Assembly: GCA_002011425.1 (NCBI GenBank)
Contig: MTNJ01000013.1
Coordinates: forward strand, 34,083 to 98,082
Length of the DNA: 64,000 bases
Direction: 5' to 3'
Origin: Candidatus Acetothermia bacterium JdFR-48
GTDB lineage: Bacteria; Bipolaricaulota; Bipolaricaulia; Bipolaricaulales; Bipolaricaulaceae
Made by a program: the position numbers and the translations under genes. The notes under the pieces are model-generated. The model was not told where the DNA came from. It saw nothing but the letters and a program-made list of their open reading frames with translations, and did no database searches. Below, one piece after another: positions 30,274-38,528 of this stretch; the stretch's first letter is position 1; the number at the start of each line of letters is the position of its first letter.

Positions 30274-32751
30274 TTACGGTACGGCGACGAACTCGATTGA
30301 GGAGAAGGACGGGATGGCGACGACCTTGGAGGAGACAGCCACCTCGAGCTTCGCCGTGCCCTCGGGGAGCTTGGCGGTGATCTCCGGGGTGAGGACGACG
30401 TTCCAAGTGGGCCCACCGAAGTACTCCGCGGTGCCGAGGGCGACGAGGTTGCCCTCCGCGTCGAAGAGGAGGTACTTCACGAAGTCGATCTCCTCCGGCG
30501 GATAGGGCTCCTCCTTGTAGGTGATGTTCACCGGAATGACGGCGCCCTTGCCGATTTCGAGGACCTCGGGAGCACCGATGAAGTCGATGGACGCGATCTT
30601 GGGCTCGGCGAACCGGAGCCATTTGTCGGCCGGATCACGGAAGGCCTCGAAGCGCTTGAGCGTAATAGTTCTGGCCAATGTGTCAACGGAGTCCACGTAG
30701 AAGACGCCATCGCCCACCCAGAAGTGGCCCTTGGACTCGTACCAGTTGAGGAGGTTCTGGTAGCGAGCGATGGCCTCTTCCTTGGAGATGTACTTTCCGA
30801 GGACGCTGGCGTACGGGATATAGCCCTCGTCGATGGCCTTCTGGAGGTACTTCTTCAGGATGTCGAGGGTAGGGCCAGCGATGTAGCTCACCCATTCAAC
30901 GCCCTTCTTGTCGGCCTTGTCAGAGCTGAACGCGACCTCACCCGCGGCCTCGGCGAGGATACCGATGGCGATGGAGTGCCACGGAGCCGGGCCCTGGCTG
31001 TAGAAGGCATCGAGCACCGCGCCGGCAGCGATCCACTCGGCATCGAGCTCGATGGAGTCGGTGTAGTACTCGATCACCAATGGATCCTCGGAGACGATCC
31101 GGAGGCCCTTGAAGTACTCCAGCCAGGCCTCGAGGTCGGGCTTCACGGCCTCGTCGAAGATCGGGGACTCCTCCTTGCCCCGGTCGAATCCGAGGATGAA
31201 GGACATGAGGATGTCGGCGATAGAGTAGTTGGAACCGTCATGCCAGGTGTCCTCAAGGAAGGACATGTCATAGTGGACTACTACCTTGACCTTGGCTGTC
31301 AGACCCTCGGGGAACTTCTCCCCCGCGGTGACGAACTGCTGAGCTCCAGCGTCCCAGTCGACCCACGCATCCTCAGGCACCCTGATCTCGTCCACGAAGT
31401 CGAGGCTCACCCAATCGAGAGTTTTGCCGACGGGCAAGCCCTCCAACACGTAGACCTCGGCCTTTTCCACCCGCTGTGGATGGAACAATCCGGTGAAGGG
31501 ATCCGGCAGGACGAAGGGGTTGCCGGTGCCCCGGATGGGCATCTGGTCGTAGATCCAGTTGGTGCCCGCCACTGGGTTCCAGGGTTCGTTGAACATCTCG
31601 CCGATGGCGATCCGGACCGTGCCGCCTTCCTTCGGGTTTCCGGCCTCGTCCCTCCACTGGAGGGTATAAGCCCACAGGCGGGAACCGTACACCCCACCGG
31701 CCAGGTCCACAGCGACGCCGAGGTCCTTATGGTGTGCGAACATCGGGGACTCGTTGGCAAGCCAGACGCGTACGGAGTTCTCCATGGCATAGTCGAGGGC
31801 CTTCTTCATGAGCTCAGCGCGTTCATCGAGGGTCTCGTAATCGTTATAAGCGAGCTTCTTGAAGACCTCATCGGCCTCGGGCTTGACGTAGTAAGCTTGC
31901 CAGAGAGGGGCACCCCAACCGCGCTTAGTGTAGAAGAAGTCGAAGTTCCCGCCCTGATCACGGGAGATGTAGGTGCTGACCCAACCGGCGGTATAGATGT
32001 GGAAACATCCCTCAGCCGGATCGGTGAAGATCCAACACTTGGCAAGGTCGCGGGAAATCCCGTAGCGACGGTCCACCGTAAAGCCCAACCCCTCGAGGAG
32101 TCCGGCCACGTAGTCGCCGATTTCCTTGCGTTCGTCCTCGGTGCGGATGAGGAAAATAATGGTGACAGGCTCGCCCTTATAGTACCACTTGCCGTCCACG
32201 AGTTCGGCCCCGAGTTTCTCCATCTCGGCGAAGATGACCTCTTTCGCCTTCTCGGGGTTGTGGGCGTACTTGGCCTCGAGCTCGCGGGCCTTGTCGATGA
32301 GCTTGGCATAGTCCGGGAAGGTAGGGGTCAACGGAAGATACCGCGTAATGGCGAGGCCCTTGTAGATCTCCTCCACGATGTAGTTGCGGTCGATGAGCCA
32401 GTTCATGGCTTCGCGGATTGCGGGCACGGCGAAGGGGTTGAGCATGCCGTTCTTGAACTCCTTTACGGTTACCTCAGGATCGGCGGGATAGGGGTTGAAG
32501 GTCAGTTCGGTATAAAGACCATAGGAGCTAGAATAAGTAAGGTTCGGATCCTCGACAACCTTCTTGAATAGGTCAGGTCGGGACACGGCGTAAGCGTAGA
32601 TATCGGCCTCACCCGCGATCAACATCTCGATTGCCTTGTCGTTGTCGGGCTCGGAGAAGAAGATCACCTCATCGACCCACGCCCCAGTGCGCGCGAGAAC
32701 AGAAAAACCAACGAAGGTTACCAAAAGGAAAATTAACCCTTTACGCCACAT
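30274..32751 (-). CDS. oppA: oligopeptide ABC transporter substrate-binding protein (family 5), enlarged
   Basis: 825-aa exported protein. A signal peptide (WRKGLIFLLVTFVGFSVLARTGA) lacks a lipobox Cys. The SBP_bac_5 fold fills most of the chain (VREAMNWLIDRNYIVEEIYK-like helices, and AIGEMFNEPWNPVAGTNWIY in the middle). The last roughly 130 residues (from EPKIASIDFIGAPEVLEIGK) read as a beta-sandwich and have no counterpart in the usual 500-600-aa proteins. ATG 32751 is chosen because GGGAGG precedes it by five bases, whereas the GTG two codons earlier overlaps that site. The gene has its own consensus promoter inside the end of rpmB. Confidence 0.92.
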   Translation of the reverse strand: MWRKGLIFLLVTFVGFSVLARTGAWVDEVIFFSEPDNDKAIEMLIAGEADIYAYAVSRPDLFKKVVEDPNLTYSSSYGLYTELTFNPYPADPEVTVKEFKNGMLNPFAVPAIREAMNWLIDRNYIVEEIYKGLAITRYLPLTPTFPDYAKLIDKARELEAKYAHNPEKAKEVIFAEMEKLGAELVDGKWYYKGEPVTIIFLIRTEDERKEIGDYVAGLLEGLGFTVDRRYGISRDLAKCWIFTDPAEGCFHIYTAGWVSTYISRDQGGNFDFFYTKRGWGAPLWQAYYVKPEADEVFKKLAYNDYETLDERAELMKKALDYAMENSVRVWLANESPMFAHHKDLGVAVDLAGGVYGSRLWAYTLQWRDEAGNPKEGGTVRIAIGEMFNEPWNPVAGTNWIYDQMPIRGTGNPFVLPDPFTGLFHPQRVEKAEVYVLEGLPVGKTLDWVSLDFVDEIRVPEDAWVDWDAGAQQFVTAGEKFPEGLTAKVKVVVHYDMSFLEDTWHDGSNYSIADILMSFILGFDRGKEESPIFDEAVKPDLEAWLEYFKGLRIVSEDPLVIEYYTDSIELDAEWIAAGAVLDAFYSQGPAPWHSIAIGILAEAAGEVAFSSDKADKKGVEWVSYIAGPTLDILKKYLQKAIDEGYIPYASVLGKYISKEEAIARYQNLLNWYESKGHFWVGDGVFYVDSVDTLARTITLKRFEAFRDPADKWLRFAEPKIASIDFIGAPEVLEIGKGAVIPVNITYKEEPYPPEEIDFVKYLLFDAEGNLVALGTAEYFGGPTWNVVLTPEITAKLPEGTAKLEVAVSSKVVAIPSFSSIEFVAVP

Positions 32752-32831
32752 ATACACCTCCCTTTGAAGTGGTAAAACTTGTAAGAAGTTTCAGTAAATC
32801 CCGTTCGCCTCTCACCCCCTTTTGCAATTTA

Positions 32832-32860
32832 TTTATAGCGGGAAAGCGCGTACCTGTCAA
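32832..32860 (-). promoter_or_regulatory. promoter of the oppA transcript
   Basis: On the minus strand TTGACA (32855-32860) and TATAAA (32832-32837) are spaced by exactly 17 bases. The -35 box overlaps the last codon and stop of rpmB. Confidence 0.85.
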
Positions 32861-33045
32861 GCCTTCAGGACTTTGCCCGCCTTGAGACACCGGGTGCAAA
32901 CCCACATCCGTTGTCGCCGCCCTCGGTGGATCACGCGCACGTGTTGAAGGTTAGGGGCTCGGACCCTCCTGGATTTCCTTCCCGAATGGGAGACAGAGTG
33001 ACCATAGTCCGGTTTTTTGCCGCAAATTTCGCATTTTCTACCCAT
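32857..33045 (-). CDS. rpmB: 50S ribosomal protein L28
   Basis: 62-aa basic ribosomal protein. MGRKCEICGKKPDYGHSVSH and the Cys pair WVCTRCLKAGKV give the four-Cys zinc-ribbon form of L28. Length is normal. The start has a good ribosome-binding site (AAGGAGG) and overlaps the end of tsaB by eight bases. Confidence 0.96.
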   Translation of the reverse strand: MGRKCEICGKKPDYGHSVSHSGRKSRRVRAPNLQHVRVIHRGRRQRMWVCTRCLKAGKVLKA

Positions 33046-33715
33046 ATCTTCCCTCCTTGGCCAGCGGTGGTTGCACGTAATTGGGCTCGAGAGCCTTGGG
33101 ATCTGACTCCCCTCCGTCGCGGAAGCGCCTATATCCCAATTGCGCCACGGTGCCCGCGTCGGGATAAGCCCACAAGTCGCCCAAAATATAAGCCCCAGGG
33201 AGTGACTTCGCTAACACCGTGCGGAAACAAATCGTCCCGGAGCCCACAAGGCACAATTCCTCGTCAATCTCGCGGAGCTTCGTCAGGACCCTTTTCAACG
33301 GGAGGGATTCATCTCGGCTTGTCTTCCCCGGGAAGGCCCATGCGAAGTAGAGCAGATCACGTCGGTCGTGGACAAGGACCGCCACCCGCCCCGGAAACCA
33401 TGATGCCACAGGGAGTCCTAAAGCTTCAGTTTGTCGCACTCCAACAAGAGGTACTCCTAACGCCTGGGCCATTGCCTTGGCGAAGGAAACCCCGATGCGA
33501 ACGCCGGTGAAGGAGCCTGGCCCAACGTCCACCGCGATCAGTTCCACATCTGGGGGGGAAACACCGGCCTCTTCGAAAAGCGCCCGTGCCGCGGGGGCAA
33601 GGCGTTCCGCATGCCGTCTCTTCGCGGGAAATCGTAACTCAAAGGGAGCTTCACCCTCATCCCAAAGGGCTACACTCCCCATATCGCCCGCGGTTTCGAT
33701 TCCCAAGACCAACAT
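33038..33715 (-). CDS. tsaB: TsaB, tRNA threonylcarbamoyladenosine biosynthesis subunit
   Basis: 225 aa. The N-terminal MLVLGIETAGDMGSVALWD and the DVGPGSFTGVRIGVSFAKAM segment (about residue 65) are the TsaB signatures. TsaB is the inactive-fold partner that scaffolds TsaD and TsaE for the t6A modification of ANN-decoding tRNAs; those partners are not in the window. ATG 33715 coincides with the family start. It precedes rpmB with an eight-base overlap. Confidence 0.92.
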   Translation of the reverse strand: MLVLGIETAGDMGSVALWDEGEAPFELRFPAKRRHAERLAPAARALFEEAGVSPPDVELIAVDVGPGSFTGVRIGVSFAKAMAQALGVPLVGVRQTEALGLPVASWFPGRVAVLVHDRRDLLYFAWAFPGKTSRDESLPLKRVLTKLREIDEELCLVGSGTICFRTVLAKSLPGAYILGDLWAYPDAGTVAQLGYRRFRDGGESDPKALEPNYVQPPLAKEGRYG

Positions 33716-33766
33716 CTCGGACCCCAATCCTATCCTCATATACCCACGATGTCATCTTGGCCTGCA

Positions 33767-34345
33767 TCATATAAGCAAAAGGAGCTTGAAGATGCCGAAG
33801 GCGGTGGCTACATAGAGTCCCAGAAGTGTGAACCCTAACGCCACTCCCGAAATAACCAACCGGCCATCAAGGTAGAGAAGTCCGAGGCCAATTATGAAGA
33901 CACAGGCCCCGGGCAAGGTGTTCGTCCCGGGGACGGGGATCATCATCAGAAGGCCCATGAGTCCGAGTACGAGGCCGATCAAGAGCCGAATTGCTCCTGT
34001 AGGACGGGGACAGTGCTCCCCCACCAAGCGCTCAAGCTGAGCGAGGAATCTGAATGCCCAAAATTCCGGTCTTGCTCGGGGAAGTCGTAGTGCGAGAACC
34101 CGCTGGGGAAGCCAGGGCTTCCTCCGCCCCCCGAGGATCTCCATCCCTAAGCACAGGATTCCGAGGCCGAAAGGGATGGCGTAACCCACGGCGGGGAGAG
34201 GCAGCGCTGCTGGGAGGGCTAGGAGGACTAACAATGCTCCGAACCCACGGTCCTCGAGGGTTACTAGCACTGCCTCAATAGTGGGTCTCTCGTCGGCAAA
34301 GATCCCACGGAGGATCTCTGACAAGGGTTCGCTTCGTTTGGCCAT
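33767..34345 (-). CDS. ExoD-family membrane protein
   Basis: 192-aa protein of the exopolysaccharide synthesis ExoD family. Two predicted helical blocks are seen: ALPAALPLPAVGYAIPFGLG with GGRRKPWLPQRVLALRLPR after it, and a C-terminal block LIGLVLGLMGLLMMIPVPGT. That tandem arrangement is typical of the family. The molecular role is unknown even in model organisms. It diverges from the transaldolase-like gene. Confidence 0.85.
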   Translation of the reverse strand: MAKRSEPLSEILRGIFADERPTIEAVLVTLEDRGFGALLVLLALPAALPLPAVGYAIPFGLGILCLGMEILGGRRKPWLPQRVLALRLPRARPEFWAFRFLAQLERLVGEHCPRPTGAIRLLIGLVLGLMGLLMMIPVPGTNTLPGACVFIIGLGLLYLDGRLVISGVALGFTLLGLYVATAFGIFKLLLLI

Positions 34346-34412
34346 GTGCCGCTCCTTGCCCTAGGATGTCATTACCTTAATTCGAGAAACTTTATCAGGA
34401 AAGGGGGACAGA

Positions 34413-35051
34413 ATGCGCATCTTCCTCGACACAGCGTTGATCGAAGAAATACAGGCATTGGCTGACATCATCGACGGAGTGACCACCAATCCCTCATTGA
34501 TGGCCAAGGCGGGGCGGCCCTTCAGGGAAGTGGTAGAGGAAATCTGCCAGTTAGTTTCAGGCCCGGTCTCGGTGGAAGTCACTGCCCTCGATGCTTCGGG
34601 GATGGTGAAAGAAGCCCGAGAGCTCGCAAAGATCGCCGACAACGTGGTCATAAAAATCCCCATAGGGAAAGAAGGGATTCGAGCCGTGAGAACCTTAGAA
34701 CCCGAAGGAATTCCCACCAACGTGACCCTGGTCTTTTCTCCAGTACAGGCCCTGTGGGCGGCCAAGGCCGGGGCCAGCTACGTCTCGCCATTTGTGGGGC
34801 GAATCGAAGATCGGGCAGGCGACGGAATGGAACTCGTCTCTCAAATCCTTCAGATCTATGATAACTATGGTTTCGGTACCGAAGTGATTGTGGCCAGCGT
34901 TCGCCATGTGAAGCACGTAGTGGAAGCGGCATTACTGGGAGCCCCCATTGTCACCGTCCCCTATGCCGTGATGATGAAGCTTTTCGATCACCCGCTCACC
35001 GAAGAGGGGATCAAAAGGTTCCTGGCTGACTGGGAGGGGATCCCACGGTGA
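34413..35051 (+). CDS. fsa: fructose-6-phosphate aldolase / short transaldolase
   Basis: 212-aa TIM-barrel enzyme of the short transaldolase (TalC/FSA) type. It opens [16 protein letters not shown], has [13 protein letters not shown] at residue 23 and the Schiff-base Lys in [12 protein letters not shown] near residue 85. [19 protein letters not shown] sequence (here [18 protein letters not shown]) follows. Whether it acts as transaldolase or as fructose-6-phosphate aldolase cannot be told from sequence; it would serve the non-oxidative pentose phosphate route. It stands alone, convergent with dnaN. Confidence 0.9.
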   Translation: MRIFLDTALIEEIQALADIIDGVTTNPSLMAKAGRPFREVVEEICQLVSGPVSVEVTALDASGMVKEARELAKIADNVVIKIPIGKEGIRAVRTLEPEGIPTNVTLVFSPVQALWAAKAGASYVSPFVGRIEDRAGDGMELVSQILQIYDNYGFGTEVIVASVRHVKHVVEAALLGAPIVTVPYAVMMKLFDHPLTEEGIKRFLADWEGIPR

Positions 35052-35057
35052 AGTAGC

Positions 35058-36197
35058 CTATAGCAGGCGGACGGGCATACAGACGTAGATGAACCCCTGG
35101 TCTCCGGGCGCAATATCGCCAGCGGGCTCGAGAAGACCGGCCCGATCCGGAGCCGAAAGCCATAGGACGACCTGGTCGGACTCCATTCGTCGCAGGGCCT
35201 CAACCAAATACTCGGCCTTGAATGCGATCTCGATCCCACGGGGCGCAGGCTTCACCAGCCGCACCCGTTCGGTGCCCATTCCCTTCTCGCGGGATGCGGA
35301 GGAGACTTCTAGGGTATTAGATGAAGTAAGGGCGCGCAGAGTCACCGCTCCCGATTCCTCGGCCGCCGTGATCTCCAGACGGCGCAAGGTAGCGAGGAAA
35401 TCTTCTCGGGGAAGGAAGAGGCCCAAATCGTTCTCCCGGGGAATCACTCGCTCGAAGTCGGGAAATTCTTCCTGGATCAACCGGGAGGTGAAGACCACAG
35501 GGCCAGAAGTGAAGTGAACTTGACCATTACTCAAGTGCAGGGCGACTTCGCCGGCGGCGATGGTCCCCAGGACCCGCATCAGATTGTTCATCACCTGGGC
35601 GTCGATGAGAATAATGTGCGACGCCCCCTCAGCGAGTCCTTCCACGGAGATCTCTCGGACTGCCAAGCGGTACCCATTGGTGGCAGCAAGCTTAATTTTC
35701 CCGTTTCCGATGACCACGTTCACTCCCGTGAGGGCAAGGCGGGTGGTCTCGGTTGCCTTCACCGCTGCAAAGGCCGTCAGTTGGATCGCTTGGATAAATG
35801 CCTCGCGGTCGATGTGGCAGAGGGGTTCCCCCTCCGGGAGCGCAAGTTGGGGGAACTCGTCCGCCGGGAGGGTGAGGAGTTCGAAAGTGGCGGGACCACA
35901 GCTCAACCGAACCTTGCCGTCAGCCGCCGCCAGGAGGACGTGGTCTTCATCCGGGAGGCGGGTCACGAGTTGTTCCAGGACTTGGCCGTTGAGAACGGCC
36001 TCGCCCTGGGCCTTGACTTGCGCGGAGATACGGCAGCGGATCGCGCGCTCGAGGTCTGTTGCACAGAGCTCAAGCTCTCCTTCTAACGTGCGCAAAAGGA
36101 TCCCGGAGAGTATTGGCATCGAGCTCTTGCCGGCGATGGCGTGTCCTGCAGTACGTACCCCAAAAACCAAGTCCTCCCGGAGAACTTCAAGTTCCAT
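35058..36197 (-). CDS. dnaN: DNA polymerase III beta sliding clamp
   Basis: 379-aa clamp with the three similar domains of the family. The N-terminus MELEVLREDLVFGVRTAGHA and the C-terminal FIYVCMPVRLL (clamp proteins end in a -MPVRL form) are both recognisable. ATG 36197 is preceded by AAGGAGG at a good distance. It lies downstream of tmk and lspA instead of next to dnaA as in many bacteria. Confidence 0.96.
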   Translation of the reverse strand: MELEVLREDLVFGVRTAGHAIAGKSSMPILSGILLRTLEGELELCATDLERAIRCRISAQVKAQGEAVLNGQVLEQLVTRLPDEDHVLLAAADGKVRLSCGPATFELLTLPADEFPQLALPEGEPLCHIDREAFIQAIQLTAFAAVKATETTRLALTGVNVVIGNGKIKLAATNGYRLAVREISVEGLAEGASHIILIDAQVMNNLMRVLGTIAAGEVALHLSNGQVHFTSGPVVFTSRLIQEEFPDFERVIPRENDLGLFLPREDFLATLRRLEITAAEESGAVTLRALTSSNTLEVSSASREKGMGTERVRLVKPAPRGIEIAFKAEYLVEALRRMESDQVVLWLSAPDRAGLLEPAGDIAPGDQGFIYVCMPVRLL

Positions 36198-36239
36198 CCC
36201 TTCCCTCCTTTTCAACAAAGGATAGCGCCACCGAACCGA

Positions 36240-36839
36240 TTAGGCCAACGGGAGGTGGGCGAGGATCCGCCGACACACCTCCTCAGGGGGGAGCGTCGCG
36301 TCGATTACGTAACCGTTCGGCACGTCTCTTATGAGCTTTAAATATGCTCCGCGCACCTTGGCAAAGAACCCCCTTCCTTCAGTCTCAAACCGATCTTTTG
36401 TCCCCGTACGTTCCAAGGCCACCTCGGGGGGGAGATCCAAAAGAAAGGTGTAGTCAGGAACAAGGCTTCCGGTGGCGAGTTCGTTCAGCCCCTGCACCAC
36501 CTCTAAGGGAATGCCACGTCCGTAACCTTGGTAAGCGGCGCTGGAGAGAGTGTAGCGGGAGCAGATCACGGACTTCCCCGCAGCCAGAGCGGGCTTGATG
36601 ACCTCTTCCACGTGTTGATTCCTGTCGGCGAGCATGATGAAAAGCTCCGCCAAAGGCTCGATGTAGCGCTCGGGGTCGAGAACGATCTCCCGTAGCGCAC
36701 GACCTAATTCCGTCCCCCCCGGCTCCCTAGTCGTGAGGACGGGGATCCCCCGGCAGGAAAGTTCCGCGGCTAGGAGTTCGAGCTGGGTCGATTTTCCCGC
36801 CGCATCCGGTCCTTCCAATACGATGAAAAGTGGTTTCAT
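36240..36839 (-). CDS. tmk: thymidylate kinase
   Basis: 199 aa. P-loop GPDAAGKSTQ at residue 10, the DR-x dTMP-binding region LADRNQHVEEVI near residue 90 and the lid region around EVALERTGTKDRFE. It makes dTDP from dTMP. ATG 36839 has GGAGG five bases upstream and overlaps the lspA stop region by four bases. The lspA-tmk-dnaN set is followed by no clear terminator. Confidence 0.95.
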   Translation of the reverse strand: MKPLFIVLEGPDAAGKSTQLELLAAELSCRGIPVLTTREPGGTELGRALREIVLDPERYIEPLAELFIMLADRNQHVEEVIKPALAAGKSVICSRYTLSSAAYQGYGRGIPLEVVQGLNELATGSLVPDYTFLLDLPPEVALERTGTKDRFETEGRGFFAKVRGAYLKLIRDVPNGYVIDATLPPEEVCRRILAHLPLA

Positions 36840-37282
36840 CTTCGCCTCCACAATACCCCAATTGCCACGAGCAGTGCCCCCACGACCACGGAAACGTCAG
36901 CCAAATTGAAGGCCGGGAAGAACCTGAAGTCCACGTAATCAACCACGTAGCCTCGCATCAGGCGGTCGAGCAGGTTCCCGAGCGCCCCGCCGAGGATGAG
37001 GCCGCCCCCCGTCCGCTCCCACCTCCCCCGAAAGATCCCCCGACAGAGGCCCCAGACTACTCCCAGCGAGACCGTCCCGACTAAGAAGGCCAGGAAGAGA
37101 TTCCGACCCCGCAGGATCCCAAATGCGGAGCCAGTGTTGTGTACCCGGGAAAGGTATAGGAAACCCGGGACGAGGGGGAACGATTCCCCTGGGGCGAGTC
37201 GGGAGATGACGAGGTACTTCACGAGCTGGTCGACGACGAAGACAAGGCTAGCAAGGGCGAAAGAGAAAAGTTTGGACCTCAT
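36836..37282 (-). CDS. lspA: lipoprotein signal peptidase
   Basis: 148-aa membrane aspartic protease with four predicted helices. The two catalytic Asp are in GNLLDRLMRG and FNLADVSVVVG, and VHNTGSAFGIL is the family's conserved loop. It removes signal peptides from prolipoproteins, so the organism makes lipoproteins. First gene of the lspA-tmk-dnaN run, 34 bases downstream of the tRNA-Glu terminator. Confidence 0.95.
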   Translation of the reverse strand: MRSKLFSFALASLVFVVDQLVKYLVISRLAPGESFPLVPGFLYLSRVHNTGSAFGILRGRNLFLAFLVGTVSLGVVWGLCRGIFRGRWERTGGGLILGGALGNLLDRLMRGYVVDYVDFRFFPAFNLADVSVVVGALLVAIGVLWRRR

Positions 37283-37315
37283 GTGTAGAAACCCCCCTGC
37301 TCCGTTTGTGACAAC

Positions 37316-37336
37316 AAAAAAGGCGGCGACGCCGCC
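37316..37336 (-). terminator. terminator of the tRNA-Glu gene
   Basis: On the minus strand a GGCGGC/GCCGCC stem (37322-37327 with 37331-37336) with a three-base loop is followed by six T. It lies eight bases downstream of the tRNA. Confidence 0.8.
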
Positions 37337-37343
37337 GTATTAG

Positions 37344-37416
37344 TGGCCCCGAGGGGATTTGAACCCCTGTCGCCGGGATGAGAGCCCGGTATCCTAGGCC
37401 GCTAGACGACGGGGCC
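37344..37416 (-). tRNA. tRNA-Glu (CTC anticodon)
   Basis: A 73-base cloverleaf on the minus strand. The acceptor stem GGCCCCG pairs with CGGGGCC, the anticodon stem CCGGG/CCCGG encloses the loop CTCTCAT (anticodon CTC), and the T arm has GGTTCAAAT. Discriminator base A. The 3' CCA is not encoded. It lies between the threonine aldolase and lspA genes. Confidence 0.96.
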
Positions 37417-37426
37417 AAGTAAAAAA

Positions 37427-38482
37427 TTATACCAAGCCTTTCGCGGCATCCGCAAGGACCGCTAGGGCACGGTCAATGTCGGGCCGGGTGATGCCATAGT
37501 GTGTGACGAGCCGAAACTTTCTTTCGCCCATGCGGTGGAAGAGGATCCCCCCGGCCCGTACCCTCCGGTAGAACTCTTCGGGGTCACCGCGCTCCAGCTC
37601 GAAGTAGACGATATTCGTCTGTACTCGCTCTGGCTCGGTGGAAAGCCCGTCGATGTTCGCGATCCCACGGGCGAGGAGTTTCGCGTTCTCGTGGTCTCCG
37701 GCGAGCCGCTCTACCATAGTCTGGAGGGCCACGATCCCGTACGCAGCGATGATCCCGGCCTGACGCATTCCCCCGCCCACCATCTTCCGGATCCGCCGGG
37801 CCTCAGCGACGAACTCCCGCTCTCCGCAGATCACCGAGCCCACAGGGGCGGCGAGGCCCTTTGAGAGGCAGAAGGTCACCGAGTCCACGTCGCACGTGAG
37901 CTCCCGCACCTCCACCCCCAGGGCTATGGCGGCGTTGAATATCCGTGCCCCGTCCAAGTGCACCGCGAGGCCGCGTGCGCGGGCGAGCTTCGCCACGGCG
38001 CAGGTGTATTCGGGCTTCAAAGGCGCGCCCCAGCAGCGGTTATGAGTGTTCTCGAGACATATGAGACGAGTTCGGGGGAAGTGAACGTTCTCCGGTCTAA
38101 TGGCGGCCTCGATTTCCCTCAGGGGCATGGTTCCATCGGGCTCGTTGTGAACCGGATGAGGATGGACACCGCCCAATGCCGAGATTCCCCCGACTTCGTA
38201 GAGGAAAGTGTGGGACTGGTCACCCAGGATCACCTCGTCCCCTCGTCCGCAGTGGGTCAGGACCGCCACCAGGTTCCCCATGGTCCCGCTCGTTACGAGG
38301 AGTGCCGCCTCCTTCCCCGTGATCTCAGCGGCCTGCTCTTCGAGGGTCCGGACGGTGGGATCCTCTCCATAGACGTCATCCCCGAGCGGGGCTCGAAGGG
38401 CTGCCTCCCGCATGGCGGGTGGGGGAAGGGTCACAGTGTCGCTCCTCAAATCCACGATCCTCACGATGTCCTCCGCGGACAT
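37427..38482 (-). CDS. ltaE: low-specificity L-threonine aldolase
   Basis: 351-aa PLP enzyme. It begins VDLRSDTVTLPPPAMREA and has DDVYGEDPTV, LENTHNRCWG and the PLP Lys in FCLSKGLAAPVGS near residue 205. It cleaves threonine or allo-threonine to glycine and acetaldehyde. A single gene 46 bases downstream of the nfn operon on the same strand. It could serve amino-acid fermentation or glycine supply. Confidence 0.95.
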   Translation of the reverse strand: MSAEDIVRIVDLRSDTVTLPPPAMREAALRAPLGDDVYGEDPTVRTLEEQAAEITGKEAALLVTSGTMGNLVAVLTHCGRGDEVILGDQSHTFLYEVGGISALGGVHPHPVHNEPDGTMPLREIEAAIRPENVHFPRTRLICLENTHNRCWGAPLKPEYTCAVAKLARARGLAVHLDGARIFNAAIALGVEVRELTCDVDSVTFCLSKGLAAPVGSVICGEREFVAEARRIRKMVGGGMRQAGIIAAYGIVALQTMVERLAGDHENAKLLARGIANIDGLSTEPERVQTNIVYFELERGDPEEFYRRVRAGGILFHRMGERKFRLVTHYGITRPDIDRALAVLADAAKGLV

Positions 38483-38528
38483 TCGAGAGCAGAAAGCGGG
38501 GGACGTAACGCCACCTGCCCGCCTCTTT

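Noticed and set aside
30724..32571. 615-codon open frame on the plus strand
   Set aside because: It is exactly antisense to the oppA gene, whose signal peptide, promoter, ribosome-binding site and family motifs are clear. Long open antisense frames are common in G+C-rich DNA.
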